DNA of 64,000 nucleotides from Sulfitobacter sp. SK011 (GTDB taxonomy: Bacteria; Pseudomonadota; Alphaproteobacteria; Rhodobacterales; Rhodobacteraceae), in contig NZ_CP025803.1 in the NCBI RefSeq assembly GCF_003352065.1, forward strand, positions 1,364,001 to 1,428,000, written 5' to 3'. The position numbers were made by a program, and so were the translations under genes. Position 1 is the stretch's first letter. Each line of letters opens with the position of its first letter. Below the pieces are notes generated by a model that saw only the letters and a program-made list of their open reading frames with translations, did no database searches and was not told the DNA's origin. This document shows positions 25,315 through 38,233 of this stretch, one piece after another.

Positions 25315-26222
25315 GCGCTGACCCCCGCGGCAGGTTCCAACGTACAGTGACGGACCACCTCAGCGATTTCCATCAATTGGGGGGCCAGCGGATTGGTCTT
25401 GCGCCAGATCATCCCGATCGTGCGCTGGGGTTGCGGGTTGGAAAAGCGGGCGCAGTCAACGGGGGCAGAGCGTGCTTCGACTGCCATTGCCATCTCGGGG
25501 ATCATGGTCACGCCGATGCCAGCACCGACCATCTGCACCAGGGTCGCCAGCGACGACCCGTCCAATCCGTCCCTTGGCAGGGCAGGTCCATGATTGCAAA
25601 ACGACAGCGCTTGATCACGAAAACAATGGCCTTCTTCCAGCAGCAACAACCGCATTTCGCGCAGGGCTGTGGCACTGGGAACAGGTTTTCCCGCGTCATC
25701 CAAAGGTCGCACCAAAACGAAATTTTCGGTGAAAAGTGGGATTTCGGTGAAAGCAGGCTCCGAGATCGGCAGGGCAACGATGGCGGTATCGATTTCGCCC
25801 CGGTGTAGCCCTTGAACCAACCGCGGGGTCAGCGTTTCGCGCACGTGCAAATCGAGGGCCGGATTGCTGCGCGCCAGATCGCCGATCAGTGTGGGCAACA
25901 GATAGGGCGCGATGGTCGGGATCACCCCAAGCCGAAACCGACCCGAAAGCTGACCCTGAGCGGCGCGCGCGAAATCGCCCAATGCGTCAAACGCCTGTAG
26001 AATATCGCGCACGCGCAATGCGAATTCCTTGCCAAAGCTGGTCAGACGTACCTGCCTTGGTCCGCGTTCAAAAAGGGCTGCACCCAATTCCGTTTCAAGG
26101 TCCTTGATCTGGACTGACAAGGCCGGTTGCGAGATTGAACAGGTGGCAGCGGCGCGCCCGAAATGCCCCTGTTCTGCCAGCGCCTCGAAATATCTGAGCT
26201 GTTTGATGGTGAGGTTCGTCAT
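25311..26222 (-). CDS. oxyR: Hydrogen-peroxide-inducible regulator OxyR
   Basis: A 303-residue LysR-family protein with the OxyR hallmark LLLLEEGHCFRDQALSFCN. The two cysteines in it, GHC and FCN, are the peroxide-reactive pair that forms the activating disulfide. HTH residues are LRYFEALAEQGHFGRAA and CSISQPALSVQIKDLE. It is divergent from katG, the classical OxyR target in alphaproteobacteria, with the shared 96-bp control region between them. The downstream LysR gene is translationally coupled. Confidence 0.95.
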   Translation of the reverse strand: MTNLTIKQLRYFEALAEQGHFGRAAATCSISQPALSVQIKDLETELGAALFERGPRQVRLTSFGKEFALRVRDILQAFDALGDFARAAQGQLSGRFRLGVIPTIAPYLLPTLIGDLARSNPALDLHVRETLTPRLVQGLHRGEIDTAIVALPISEPAFTEIPLFTENFVLVRPLDDAGKPVPSATALREMRLLLLEEGHCFRDQALSFCNHGPALPRDGLDGSSLATLVQMVGAGIGVTMIPEMAMAVEARSAPVDCARFSNPQPQRTIGMIWRKTNPLAPQLMEIAEVVRHCTLEPAAGVSA

Positions 26223-28543
<2,321 letters not shown>

Positions 28544-28583
28544 AAATCTGCGGCTGCCATAGGGCAACCGAGCAAAAATGCGG

Positions 28584-28617
28584 GCGGCGTTTCACGTGGG
28601 TGAAGCGCCGCTTTTTT
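28584..28617 (+). terminator. Intrinsic terminator of katG
   Basis: GCGGCGTTTCAC (28584-28595) pairs with GTGAAGCGCCGC (28600-28611), with one G-U position and a four-base loop, followed by TTTTTT at 28612-28617. It lies 41 bases after the katG stop. Confidence 0.92.
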
Positions 28618-28678
28618 ATTTCTGCACCACCCGCCGTTCGTGGGTGATCATTTGATCCCCTTGATGTTTCTATCATTG

Positions 28679-28693
28679 TTAAGCCCGTCGTAA
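28679..28693 (+). promoter_or_regulatory. Near-consensus CtrA box upstream of chemoreceptor gene
   Basis: TTAAGCCCGTCGTAA matches TTAA-N7-TTAA at seven of eight fixed positions, 67 bases before the chemoreceptor start. CtrA controls motility and chemotaxis genes in Rhodobacterales, so the match is reasonable but imperfect. Confidence 0.4.
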
Positions 28694-28759
28694 GACCTGC
28701 GCGCCTAGGGTGCTTCGATGTCCCGGTATGGGGGGCATTCTGAGGCAAGAGGAATAGCG

Positions 28760-31357
28760 ATGTCACCTAAGGTCCGCCCCATAAAGCGTGCAAATCCTTT
28801 GAACACCCTGTTTTTCAAGTGCACCGCAATGGTTGCGGTCTGCGTGCTGTTGGTTGTGGCGACAATAGAGCTTTCTTACTTCCGGCAGATTTCTCAGAAA
28901 ATGGTCAGAGATCTGACGGCGCGCGCAAGCGAGGTCACCGGATTGACGGCATTGCAACTGGCAGGATCAATCACATTTGGCGAGATGGCCAAACTGGATG
29001 AGGTCGTCACAGGCGTGGTGGAAACAGCAGGTCCGGATGCGACCGGTGCGGCTGTCTTTGATCTGCAAGGCGGAATTCTGTTCGCCACAGCCAAAATGGA
29101 AATCGACGCGCGTGTCACAAGAGATCTGATTGCGGTGGCGCGCGAAACCCTGACTGCCGCGATCAGCGAAGATGGCAAGACAGTTGCGGCCCCAGTTCGA
29201 TTTGGGGTCGAAGGGGCCGCCATTGGATTTGTGGTGACCACATGGACCGACAAATTCATGCGCGCCACATTGGCCCGCGAGCAATTGAGTATCATTCTGG
29301 TCGGTCTTTTCGTCTTGATTGCTTCCTTGTTTGCCTGTGCTTATTTCCTGCGTACAAAGATGTCGCGCCCTCTGGTCGAGCTTGAAAGCGCGATGAACGA
29401 CGTGGTGTCGGGTCAATATGATATTGTCATTCCGCATACCGCACGCCGCGATGAGATTGGGCAGATGGCGGACCGTTTGGATGAGTTTCGGCTGGCGCTT
29501 GAATCCGCCAAAGATGCGGCGCGCGAGACTGCTTTCAAAAGTGCTGCTTTCGTGGCGTCATCTGCCCGGCTGATGATTGTTGACGAAACCTTTAAGGTGA
29601 TTTTTGCGAATCCGGCCTGTGAGGCCTTGATGTCAGAACTGTTGCCAGACATTTCAGACACATTGCAAATGATCAACGGTTCAAAGGTGTTGGGGGCTGA
29701 CCTTACCAAAATGCCCTTACTGCAGGATGCTATCACCGCGTTGCAAAACGCTGAAGGTGCGAATGCAATCGGCACAAAAACGGTTGCGGTCATGATGCGT
29801 CTGGGTGATCGCGCCATACAGGTAAGAATGAACAAAGCCCTCGACGACAATGGCGTTTTCTTTGGCTGCGTCATTGAATGGAGCGACCGCACAGAAGCAC
29901 AACGAAACGCCGCATTTATTGACGCCATCAATGCCAGCCAGCTCTCCATCGAATTTGACGCAGGCGGCAAAGTACGTGACGCCAACGCCAACTTCCTGAC
30001 CATGATTGACGGCAAGCGCGAAGACACCGCCGTATGCAGCTTGCCCAGGATGTTTGCCAAAAATCTGAAGGATGATCCAAAGGGTGCGATTTTTCATGAA
30101 CGCGTGCTGACGCGTGATCTCACCCAAGGGCGTTTTTCGGCCTACAGCACCCACGCGGACAAATCGTTTGTTCTTGAGGGAAGCTTTGCCGTGATTGACG
30201 ATGCCGAAGGAACCCCCGAGCGGATCATATTCCTCGCGTCCGACGTCTCCGCCCATGATGAAGCGATGCGCCGTTCCGAGGCAGAGCAGGCGCAGGCGTC
30301 TCAGCAACAGGGTCATGTTGTCGACCTGCTTGGGATTGCATTGAACAATCTGGCAGATGGTGATTTGCAGGCGGACATCACCGAGCAGGTCCCAGAGCCT
30401 TATGAGAAATTGCGCGCGGACTTTAATGCAACTGTGGACTCCCTGCGCAATGCCATTTCATCCGTGATCCAAAACGCAGATTCCATCCGCAACGAGACGA
30501 CGGAGATCACGTCATCGGCTGACGATCTGTCGCGCCGCACCGAAAGACAGGCGGCAACATTGGAAGAAACCGCAGCTGCATTGGATGAGCTGACTGTGTC
30601 TGTCAAATCAGCTGCTGAGGGTGCAGATGACGCCAGAAAGATGTCAGCGGACGCGCAAAAGAATGCAGAGCAAGGCGGCATCATTGCCCGGCAGGCAATC
30701 GATGCGATGGATGGGATTAGGACCTCGTCACTGGAGATTTCGAAAATCACCAGTGTCATCGACGATATCGCGTTTCAAACCAACCTGCTTGCCCTCAACG
30801 CAGGCGTCGAAGCAGCCCGCGCCGGGGAAGCCGGCCGTGGATTTGCCGTTGTCGCCACAGAAGTGCGCGCCTTGGCGCAGCGTTCATCTGACGCGGCACG
30901 CGAGATAAATGCGCTCATTTCCTCCAGTGGTGATCAGGTCCGTCAGGGGGTGGAGCTGGTCGACAAAACCGGCACCGCACTTGCGTCAATCGTGACCTCA
31001 GTTTCGGAAATCTCGAACCGAGTTGCCAATATCGCCACATCAGCGCGGGAACAATCTAGCGGGCTGGCTGAAATTAACTCGGCGGTAAACGAGCTTGACC
31101 ATGTGACCCAACAAAACGCGGCGATGTTTGAAGAAACAACCGCTGCTAGTCACGCCCTGACAGCAGAAGCGGACGCGCTTGCGTTGGCCGTTGCAAGATT
31201 TCGATTGAATGCGAGGCCGGACGAGACCGAAACATCGGTTGTCAAACTGCGCGCAACCCGAAAGACCCCAGCCGAGGCTTCGACCGCTGCAAGGCAGGGA
31301 AACCTTGCACAGGACTTGGCGCTGGAGGCTGAGATCGATGGCTGGGAAGAATTTTAG
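28760..31357 (+). CDS. Methyl-accepting chemotaxis protein with PAS domains and CheR tether
   Basis: An 865-residue chemoreceptor from ATG 28760, with AGAGGAA upstream. TM1 (about residues 20-42) and TM2 (about 177-198) flank a periplasmic domain of about 135 residues. A HAMP region (residues 199-252) is followed by two PAS-like domains (about 265-385 and 395-515), a second HAMP-like segment ([13 protein letters not shown]) and the signalling hairpin with [20 protein letters not shown] and [18 protein letters not shown]. The last five residues, GWEEF, fit the CheR/CheB-tethering pentapeptide. No che genes are in the window. Confidence 0.93.
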   Translation: MSPKVRPIKRANPLNTLFFKCTAMVAVCVLLVVATIELSYFRQISQKMVRDLTARASEVTGLTALQLAGSITFGEMAKLDEVVTGVVETAGPDATGAAVFDLQGGILFATAKMEIDARVTRDLIAVARETLTAAISEDGKTVAAPVRFGVEGAAIGFVVTTWTDKFMRATLAREQLSIILVGLFVLIASLFACAYFLRTKMSRPLVELESAMNDVVSGQYDIVIPHTARRDEIGQMADRLDEFRLALESAKDAARETAFKSAAFVASSARLMIVDETFKVIFANPACEALMSELLPDISDTLQMINGSKVLGADLTKMPLLQDAITALQNAEGANAIGTKTVAVMMRLGDRAIQVRMNKALDDNGVFFGCVIEWSDRTEAQRNAAFIDAINASQLSIEFDAGGKVRDANANFLTMIDGKREDTAVCSLPRMFAKNLKDDPKGAIFHERVLTRDLTQGRFSAYSTHADKSFVLEGSFAVIDDAEGTPERIIFLASDVSAHDEAMRRSEAEQAQASQQQGHVVDLLGIALNNLADGDLQADITEQVPEPYEKLRADFNATVDSLRNAISSVIQNADSIRNETTEITSSADDLSRRTERQAATLEETAAALDELTVSVKSAAEGADDARKMSADAQKNAEQGGIIARQAIDAMDGIRTSSLEISKITSVIDDIAFQTNLLALNAGVEAARAGEAGRGFAVVATEVRALAQRSSDAAREINALISSSGDQVRQGVELVDKTGTALASIVTSVSEISNRVANIATSAREQSSGLAEINSAVNELDHVTQQNAAMFEETTAASHALTAEADALALAVARFRLNARPDETETSVVKLRATRKTPAEASTAARQGNLAQDLALEAEIDGWEEF

Positions 31358-31454
31358 GTTCAGCCAGAAACGCGACCAATGAATTTAAGAATCGCCTGCT
31401 CCGTGAGGCACAATCTTCGCGGAGTTTTCAATCCGACAATGTGCAGATCAAAAC

Positions 31455-33167
31455 CTAGTCGCGGGTCCCGGCAAATCGTTCTGACCATGCGTCGCGCTGT
31501 TCATCGCTGATTTTTGCAAACAACACTTCCGGCACATCAAAGGCATGACCGGGGGCCAAGCCCGCCAAAGCCGCAGGAACATCATCTGGCCAGCCCGGGT
31601 CCTGGACCCGCATCGCCGCAAGCATGGAGGCGGACGCGGTTGGGATGAAAGGGGCCGAAAGGACCGCATAGAGCGGGATCAGGTTCAGGGCCAGCCGCAC
31701 CTGTGCTGCAGCTTTATCGGGATCGGTTTTGAAGGTTGACCAAGGTGCCTCTGCCTGAAGATACTCATTTCCCGCAGCCCAGATCGCGCGCAATTCCTGT
31801 GCCGATTTCCGCACTTCCATCGCATCCATATGACCTTGATACCGCGCCACCCGTTCGGTCAGATCGGCGATCAACGCCTCTTCGGCCGGGCCGTACTGTC
31901 CCGCCTCTGGCACCATTTCGCCGAATTTCGACCGGCAGAACTTGGTGATCCTGCTGATAAAATTGCCCAGGACATCAGCCAGATCTTTGTTGGTGGAAGA
32001 TTGAAAATTTTCCCACGTAAATTCAGCATCCGATGTTTCCGGTGCATGGCTCAAGAGCCACCAACGCCAATAATCAGCCGGCAATATCTCAAGCGCCTGA
32101 TCCATGAACACGCCGCGGCCCCGCGACGTTGAAAACTGCCCGCCGTCATAGGTCAGAAAATTGAACGATTTAATGTAGTCGACCAACTTCCATGGCTCTG
32201 CCGAGCCCATGATGGTCGCGGGAAAGCTCAGCGTGTGAAACGGGACGTTATCCTTGCCCATAAACTGGGTATAGCGGACATCATCGGCACCTTTGTCCGT
32301 GCGCCACCAGCGTTCCCAATCCGTACCCTTGCCCGCATCAACCCATTCCTGCGCGCAGGCGATGTATTCAATTGGGGCATCGAACCAGACATAAAAGACT
32401 TTACCTTCCATACCCGGCCAATCTTCTGTCCCGCGCTTGACAGGCACGCCCCAATCCAAATCGCGGGTGATGCCGCGATCCCGCAAGCCATCGCCATCGT
32501 GCAGCCATTTGCGTGCGATGGACGTGGTCAGAACTGGCCAGTCGGTCTTTTCAGTGATCCAGGCGTCCAGACGGTCTTTCATCAGACTTTGTCGCAAGAA
32601 CAGATGTTTGGTTTTGCGCATCTCAAGGTCAGTAGACCCCGAGATCGTGCTGCGTGGATTGATCAGCTCAACGGGATCCAACTGCTTGGTGCAATTGTCA
32701 CATTGATCCCCGCGCGCGCTGTCAAACCCGCAGTTGGGGCAGGTGCCTTCGATGTATCTGTCGGGCAGAAACCGTCCATCGGCGTTCGAGTAAACCTGTT
32801 CTTCAACCACCTCTTCGATCAACCCCTGATCCGCCAGCGCCGCCGCAAAATGTTGGGTCAGTTTCTGGTTCTGCGCACTGGACGAGCGGCCAAAGTGGTC
32901 AAACGACAGGCCAAATCCGGCAGCGATCTTGGCCTGAACATCATGCATTTCGGCGCAGTATTCGGCAACGGGTTGACCAGCTTTTGCCGCTGCCAGCTCA
33001 GCCGGCGTGCCGTGCTCATCAGTGGCGCATAAAAACAGCACCTCGTGCCCTCGGGCGCGCAGATAACGGGCATAGAGATCGGCAGGCAGTTGGCTGCCCA
33101 CCAGATTGCCCAGATGTTTGATCCCGTTGATATAGGGGATGGCGGAGGTGATGAGATGTCTGGTCAC
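31455..33167 (-). CDS. metG: Methionyl-tRNA synthetase
   Basis: A 570-residue class I synthetase charging tRNA-Met. The HIGH-type motif is HLGN in [10 protein letters not shown] near residue 15. The zinc knuckle is [17 protein letters not shown] (about residues 140-156). The KMSKS-type loop reads FSTSRG (within 32112-32138), so the usual second lysine is replaced by Thr-Ser. The C-terminal anticodon-binding helical domain is present, while the EMAP-like dimerisation domain found in some MetG proteins is absent. It is convergent to the chemoreceptor gene. Confidence 0.96.
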   Translation of the reverse strand: MTRHLITSAIPYINGIKHLGNLVGSQLPADLYARYLRARGHEVLFLCATDEHGTPAELAAAKAGQPVAEYCAEMHDVQAKIAAGFGLSFDHFGRSSSAQNQKLTQHFAAALADQGLIEEVVEEQVYSNADGRFLPDRYIEGTCPNCGFDSARGDQCDNCTKQLDPVELINPRSTISGSTDLEMRKTKHLFLRQSLMKDRLDAWITEKTDWPVLTTSIARKWLHDGDGLRDRGITRDLDWGVPVKRGTEDWPGMEGKVFYVWFDAPIEYIACAQEWVDAGKGTDWERWWRTDKGADDVRYTQFMGKDNVPFHTLSFPATIMGSAEPWKLVDYIKSFNFLTYDGGQFSTSRGRGVFMDQALEILPADYWRWWLLSHAPETSDAEFTWENFQSSTNKDLADVLGNFISRITKFCRSKFGEMVPEAGQYGPAEEALIADLTERVARYQGHMDAMEVRKSAQELRAIWAAGNEYLQAEAPWSTFKTDPDKAAAQVRLALNLIPLYAVLSAPFIPTASASMLAAMRVQDPGWPDDVPAALAGLAPGHAFDVPEVLFAKISDEQRDAWSERFAGTRD

Positions 33168-33232
33168 GCAAGAGGCCTTTGGTCGTTGTTCAAAAGACGC
33201 TTTAGCAGGCTGCGCAGGTGGCGACCAGCCTG

Positions 33233-34468
33233 TCAGTCGGTATGTTTTTTAGCATTTCGACTGCGGCCAAATAATCGACCAACCACAAACGTAGTGCGCG
33301 GTGTGCTAACGAACTGCGTCCGGTCTTTGGGTGTGGCGCGGGCGCGCATGCGGGTCAGACCAAAGATCACCAGCACCGCATGGGCCGCCGAAATCATCAA
33401 AAACAATGCGCCGGGGCCATAGTTTTCAATCAGAACCGACGCCAGATAGGGGGCGAATATGGCACCCAGGGCAAAGAAAAACATCAATGCTGCCGACAAT
33501 TCGACGCGTTCTTCGTTGCTTGCAAAATCATGCGCATGGGCGGCGGCAACGGAATAGATCGGAAACGTCGTCAGGCCAAATAGCCCGGCACAAAGCATGA
33601 TACCGATGGTGCCAAACCCGGCGGCAGCAACCGTGACCATCGCACTTACGATGGCAGCCACGGAAAGCCAGATCAGCACCCACCGTCGGTCATACTTGTC
33701 CGCAAGCCAGCCGACGGGCACCTGCGCCAGCGCGCCTCCGAGAACGAATGCCGACAAGAACCAGGCGATCTGCCCAGCCGTCAGCCCAACCTCCTGGCCA
33801 TAAATCGGACCGACCATGCGGAAGGATGCGCTTGAGACCGCAGCGACAACCACGCCGGCAGCGGCCAGTGGCGAGCGTTCGACCGCCAGCCGGGGCCGCA
33901 GGCGGGGCGAGGTCGGCGTTTCAGGTTGCTTCATTGTGGTCAGGGTCAAGGGCAATAGGGCCGCGCAACACCCAATGGCGAGCAGGTTGTACGAGACATA
34001 AGAGGCAGGCCCCAGGACGCCCACGACCATCTGCGCCGCCAGCGATCCGCCCATGTCGACAACCCGGTAAACGCCCATGGTGCGGCCGCGTGTTTCGTTG
34101 GTTACTTTGGCTTGCAACCATGCCTCGACCACCGTGTAGCATCCCGCCACGCAAAGCCCCGACGCGACCCGCATCAACGCCCAGGCATAGGGGTTCACCA
34201 CCATCATGTGGGCCATCAGCCCTATGGCCCCCGCAGCGGTGAAGGCGGCAAAAGCGCGGCTGTGACCAACGCTGCCCATCAGACGCGGTGCCCACCAGCA
34301 CCCGATGAAGAAACCCAAGAAATGTGCAGAGCCGAGAAAACCAATCTCTTGACGCGAAAAGCCCAGTTGGAGGCCAGACAATACGTCCAAAGGTCCCACA
34401 CCGCCCGACGACAATTGCAGTAGAATGACAGAAAGGAACAGGGCAGCAAAGGAAATAAGCAAGCGCAT
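33233..34468 (-). CDS. MFS transporter (YcaD-like)
   Basis: A 411-residue major facilitator protein with about 12 hydrophobic segments, started at ATG 34468 ([18 protein letters not shown]); an earlier in-frame ATG adds a polar, unlikely tail. Features include [41 protein letters not shown] and a central polar loop ([20 protein letters not shown] in the second half). It resembles the YcaD/CynX-type subgroup, whose substrates are mostly unknown. It is upstream of metG by 65 bp in the same direction. Confidence 0.85.
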   Translation of the reverse strand: MRLLISFAALFLSVILLQLSSGGVGPLDVLSGLQLGFSRQEIGFLGSAHFLGFFIGCWWAPRLMGSVGHSRAFAAFTAAGAIGLMAHMMVVNPYAWALMRVASGLCVAGCYTVVEAWLQAKVTNETRGRTMGVYRVVDMGGSLAAQMVVGVLGPASYVSYNLLAIGCCAALLPLTLTTMKQPETPTSPRLRPRLAVERSPLAAAGVVVAAVSSASFRMVGPIYGQEVGLTAGQIAWFLSAFVLGGALAQVPVGWLADKYDRRWVLIWLSVAAIVSAMVTVAAAGFGTIGIMLCAGLFGLTTFPIYSVAAAHAHDFASNEERVELSAALMFFFALGAIFAPYLASVLIENYGPGALFLMISAAHAVLVIFGLTRMRARATPKDRTQFVSTPRTTFVVGRLFGRSRNAKKHTD

Positions 34469-34637
34469 ATCGTAAGCTTGACCGCTTTGCTCGCGAATCC
34501 CAATACCATTCGCGACTGCGGTCAGTCGTTTTTGCCGCACCGGGTGGATTGACCCAAAATATTGGGCCGAGGCTGCGTGTATCGCCTTGCAGCGCGGCGG
34601 TCTGGGATTAGGTTGAGCTCAATTACAAGGGGAACGC

Positions 34638-35684
34638 ATGATGAAAATGAACGATCTGGGACAGAGCGGGATCAAGGTCTCGGCATATTGCCTTGGCTCA
34701 ATGACGTGGGGCACGCAGAACACCGCCGCCGAGGGCCATGCCCAGATTGACCGGGCATTGGATACAGGCATCAACTTTGTCGATACGGCTGAAATGTATC
34801 CGGTCAACCCGGTCAGCGCTGATACCACAGGGCGTACTGAGGACATCATCGGCCAGTGGGTAGCCAAGACCGGGCGGCGCGCTGACATGGTTCTGGCCAC
34901 CAAACATTCGGGTGAAGGGCTGGGTCATGTGCGCGACGGCGCACCGATTTCATCAGCCACAATTGCGCAGACCATTGAGGGATCGCTAAGGCGGCTGCAG
35001 TCAGATTACATTGATCTCTATCAGTTTCACTGGCCAAACCGGGGCAGCTATATGTTCCGCAAGAACTGGACGTATGATCCGTCGGGTCAGGTGCGTGCTG
35101 ACACCATCGCACACATGGAAGACGCGCTGGGCGCATTGCAGCGCGAGGTTGAACGGGGCACCATCCGCGCCTTTGGGCTGAGCAACGAAAGCGCCTGGGG
35201 CTTGACGCAATGGGCGACGGTTGCCGCGCGTGTGGGTGGGCCCCGCCCCATTTCGGTGCAGAACGAATATTCGCTGATGTGCAGGATGGCAGATACGGAT
35301 GTGGCGGAAACCTGCGTGAACGAAGACATTGACATGCTGTCGTTTTCGCCTTTGGCTGCCGGGCTTTTGACCGGGAAATATCAAGATGGGGCAGTGCCTG
35401 ACGGGTCACGCATGTCGCTGAACGGTGATCTGGGCGGCCGCAGGACCGATCGCGCATTTGAGGCTGTTTCCGCCTATTTGCAGGTCGCTAAAAACCACGG
35501 ATTGGACCCGGTACACATGGCATTGGCCTGGTGCGCTGCGCGGCCTTTTATGGGGTCAGTGATCTTTGGGGCCACGTCGATGGATCAGTTGAACGTGGCA
35601 TTGGGTGCCGCTGATATCACCCTGAGCGATGAGGTCACGGCGGAATTGGACACCGTCAATCGCGCGCATCCTTTGCCGTATTAA
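34638..35684 (+). CDS. Aldo/keto reductase (Tas-like)
   Basis: A 348-residue NADPH-dependent TIM-barrel oxidoreductase. The catalytic tetrad is visible as Asp and Tyr in NFVDTAEMYPVNP, Lys in MVLATKHSG and His in DLYQFHWPNRG. The C-terminal cofactor loop is MGSVIFGATSMDQLN. The N-terminal MNDLGQSGIKVSAYCLGSMTWG and the PVNP extension typify the Tas subgroup. AAGGGGA precedes ATG 34638. Its 3' end overlaps the convergent Nudix gene by 29 bases. Confidence 0.92.
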   Translation: MMKMNDLGQSGIKVSAYCLGSMTWGTQNTAAEGHAQIDRALDTGINFVDTAEMYPVNPVSADTTGRTEDIIGQWVAKTGRRADMVLATKHSGEGLGHVRDGAPISSATIAQTIEGSLRRLQSDYIDLYQFHWPNRGSYMFRKNWTYDPSGQVRADTIAHMEDALGALQREVERGTIRAFGLSNESAWGLTQWATVAARVGGPRPISVQNEYSLMCRMADTDVAETCVNEDIDMLSFSPLAAGLLTGKYQDGAVPDGSRMSLNGDLGGRRTDRAFEAVSAYLQVAKNHGLDPVHMALAWCAARPFMGSVIFGATSMDQLNVALGAADITLSDEVTAELDTVNRAHPLPY

Positions 35685-36378
35685 ACGGTGCGCTCTGGTC
35701 ACCGCGCAGCCTGAGAAACAGGCTCTCTTCGTCGTTGTTTTTGAAAAACGGCACGGATGTAGGCGGGTTCGGGTCGTGCGCGCGCGCCTCAACTTCGGCC
35801 AGGACAACTTCGGTGATAAATGGCATATCGAATGCGCGCGCCTGTGCCAGTGACACCCATTGCAGATGCGACAGCTCATCACAGGCGGCGTCGAAATCGT
35901 CAAGATCGCTGGCAATTGCATCTGCATCGACCAGAAAGAAACGCGCGTCAAACCGGCGTGGGCGGCCCGGTGGCGTGATGGCGCGGAACACAAACTGCAA
36001 TGCAGCAGCATCCGGCAAGTGACCCGTCGCGGCGAAGGTTGTCCAATCGTCTGGTACCGGATCAACCCACTGACCTTGTTGGCCCAAAATCAACCCAGTT
36101 TCTTCCCAAAGCTCGCGGATGGCCGCCACGCAGAGCGCATGCGCAAGGTTGCGCCCTGCGTCCTCAGCCAGACGCCTGGCGCAGGTGTCGGGCAGGGGGG
36201 CGATCAGGGGGATGTCTGCGTCATCTGCATCAACTGCACCGCCCGGAAATACAAATTTGTTCGGCATGAACACCGCTTTGGCACCGCGCTGACCCATCAA
36301 AATGCGCGGGGATGTGTGGCGGTCGCGCAGGACAATCACCGTGGCGGCGTTGCGGATCTGGCTCTTGTCGATGGTCAT
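35656..36378 (-). CDS. Nudix hydrolase, NUDT19-like
   Basis: A 240-residue Nudix hydrolase. The Nudix box is split by an insertion: FPGGAVD at about residue 47, then about 35 residues, then AAIRELWEETGLILG (about residues 85-99), a layout seen in NUDT7/NUDT19-type enzymes that act on CoA esters. The core RELWEETG metal site is intact. An acyl-CoA or related diphosphate substrate is inferred from that layout. It overlaps the convergent aldo/keto reductase gene and lies 39 bp downstream of a DUF983 gene in the same direction. Confidence 0.88.
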   Translation of the reverse strand: MTIDKSQIRNAATVIVLRDRHTSPRILMGQRGAKAVFMPNKFVFPGGAVDADDADIPLIAPLPDTCARRLAEDAGRNLAHALCVAAIRELWEETGLILGQQGQWVDPVPDDWTTFAATGHLPDAAALQFVFRAITPPGRPRRFDARFFLVDADAIASDLDDFDAACDELSHLQWVSLAQARAFDMPFITEVVLAEVEARAHDPNPPTSVPFFKNNDEESLFLRLRGDQSAPFNTAKDARD

Positions 36379-36417
36379 CTCTGTTGTCTCCCGGCATAGG
36401 TTGACCGCCGGACAGGA

Positions 36418-36828
36418 TCAGGGTCTTCGGCCAAAGCCGCCCATTTCCTTGGCCCATTGAAAGCCGATCAAGGCCCCCTTCAGTCTGGGCAGAAGGTAAA
36501 GCGAGAGGCCGACACATCCAACCGCAAAAAGTGTAAACAAGGTCAGCGGTTCGGGTCGCCATGTGACAAAGACGACGTGCAACAATGGTGCCATGAGGTG
36601 CCCGACGATCAGGATGGTCAGATACGCTGGACCATCATCCGCGCGATGGTGATAAAATTCCTCGCGGCAAACGGGACAGTCATGGTTGACCTTCAGATAG
36701 CTTTTCAGCAACGGACCTGACCCGCAGTTGGGGCATTTGCCACGCCATCCACGCCGCATGGCGGGCAAACGCTCTCGCACGACGGTTGTGTCGGTGACAG
36801 TATCTGATCGAAGTTGGTTCTGGGCCAT
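36418..36828 (-). CDS. DUF983 membrane protein with zinc ribbon
   Basis: A 136-residue protein with an N-terminal zinc ribbon, CPNCGSGPLLKSY...HDCPVC (residues about 33-54), and two hydrophobic helices (about residues 70-92 and 97-117). The DUF983 hallmarks RGKCPNCG, HRADDGPAYLTI and the final GFQWAKEMGG are all present. The family is widespread in alphaproteobacteria and has no assigned function. It is probably cotranscribed with the Nudix gene. Confidence 0.9.
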   Translation of the reverse strand: MAQNQLRSDTVTDTTVVRERLPAMRRGWRGKCPNCGSGPLLKSYLKVNHDCPVCREEFYHHRADDGPAYLTILIVGHLMAPLLHVVFVTWRPEPLTLFTLFAVGCVGLSLYLLPRLKGALIGFQWAKEMGGFGRRP

Positions 36829-37026
36829 GTGCGCTTCCTTGATTGTCTTCTAAATGAAGCGGGCGCGATCAAAAAGGAAGGGCTTGCGGCAAACTTGCGT
36901 CGCCATGTCGCAAAGCAGGGATGAATTTCTCTGCAGTTTTTTCGACGGAAATTTACGATGCCTGCGTTTGAACCAGTACGAAGCGGCCAAAAAGGGCGCA
37001 TAGGATAGATAATCAGGAGTACCAAA

Positions 37027-37572
37027 ATGACATATCGGGCAAATTTGCAAATAGCGGCTTTGACAGCCTTGATCGCCGTTGGCGCAGGGGCGGCCCTTGC
37101 GAAACCGGGTGACCGTTCGCAGGCGTTCTCAAAGATCGACAGCGATGCAAATGGGCAAATCACGCAAGGGGAAATGGCTGCACATGCCGCAGCCCGTTTT
37201 GCAATGAACGACACAGACAGCGATGGGTTTTTAAGCGCTGATGAAATGCAAGCCGCCCGTGCCGCGCGCGGTGGCAAGCGTGCCGAACGGATGCTCAGGC
37301 GATTTGACAGGGACGGCAACGGCGCATTGGATGCAGCAGAACTTGAAGCCGCATCTGCACGGCGGCAAGGCATGCGCGGTGAGCGTATGATGGGCCGTCT
37401 GGACACCGACAAGGATGGCAAGCTTTCCATGGCTGAAATGGCCGCGGGCCGTGACCCCGCCAAGATGTTCGAACGGCTTGATGCAGATGGCAATGGCACC
37501 TTGAGCGCTGAGGAATTTGCAAAGGCCCGTCAGCACGGCAAGCGCCAGCATGGCAAGCCTGCATCTGAATGA
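37027..37572 (+). CDS. Periplasmic EF-hand calcium-binding protein
   Basis: A 181-residue exported protein (signal peptide ending near ALA-KPG) with five EF-hand loops: DSDANGQITQGE, DTDSDGFLSADE, DRDGNGALDAAE, DTDKDGKLSMAE and DADGNGTLSAEE. Each has acidic residues at loop positions 1, 3, 5 and 12. The spacer helices are rich in Arg, Ala and Met. AGGAG lies upstream of ATG. It precedes an ECF sigma cassette by 55 bp and may be cotranscribed, so it could be part of an envelope or metal response. No enzymatic motif is seen. Confidence 0.9.
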   Translation: MTYRANLQIAALTALIAVGAGAALAKPGDRSQAFSKIDSDANGQITQGEMAAHAAARFAMNDTDSDGFLSADEMQAARAARGGKRAERMLRRFDRDGNGALDAAELEAASARRQGMRGERMMGRLDTDKDGKLSMAEMAAGRDPAKMFERLDADGNGTLSAEEFAKARQHGKRQHGKPASE

Positions 37573-37627
37573 TCCTGTTGCCGGGCGCGCTTGTGTTGTG
37601 CGTCCGGTTTCTCTAGCCAGCATTGCG

Positions 37628-38233
37628 ATGGACGACATTCAACACGGCACGGACACTGATGCGGACGGCGACAAAGATGCGGCGCTTTTGCAGGGGTATG
37701 CGCAGGGTGATCCTGCGGCAGCGCGCCTGCTGGCCATGCACCTGACGCCGCGCATCTATGGACATGCGATGCGGGTGTTGGGTGACAGCGCCGAGGCCGA
37801 GGATGTCACCCAGGAAGCGCTGTTGCGGCTGTGGCGCATCGCCCCTGAATGGCGCAGCGGCGAGGCAAAGGTAACAACGTGGCTTTACCGTGTGGTGGCA
37901 AACCTGTGCACAGACAGATTGCGCAAGCGGGTGCCACTGCCGCTTGAAGACGTGGCTGAACCTGCCGATCCTGCCGCGTCTGTTGAGGATAGATTGCAGA
38001 ACGTTGCACGCATGGACGCGCTACAATTGGCTTTGAACACACTGCCAGACCGGCAACGTCAGGCGGTCGTGCTGCGCCATATCGACGGCTTGGCCAATCC
38101 TGAAATCGCCGACATTCTTGAGATCGGGGTTGAGGCGGTGGAAAGCCTGACAGCACGCGGCAAACGCGCCCTTACGGTCGCATTGGCTGGACAACGAGAG
38201 GCATTGGGGTACGCAGATGAAAAGAACGGATAA
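37628..38233 (+). CDS. ECF-type RNA polymerase sigma factor
   Basis: A 201-residue sigma-70 family factor with only regions 2 and 4. Region 2 reads LRVLGDSAEAEDVTQEALLRLWRIAPEW with KVTTWLYRVVANLCTDRLRK, and region 4 reads LPDRQRQAVVLRHIDGLANPEIADILEIGVEAVESL. ATG 37628 (MDDIQHG) is favoured; a start at 37550 would overlap the EF-hand gene. The next gene overlaps its end and encodes a single-pass protein, the usual position of the anti-sigma factor. Confidence 0.9.
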   Translation: MDDIQHGTDTDADGDKDAALLQGYAQGDPAAARLLAMHLTPRIYGHAMRVLGDSAEAEDVTQEALLRLWRIAPEWRSGEAKVTTWLYRVVANLCTDRLRKRVPLPLEDVAEPADPAASVEDRLQNVARMDALQLALNTLPDRQRQAVVLRHIDGLANPEIADILEIGVEAVESLTARGKRALTVALAGQREALGYADEKNG

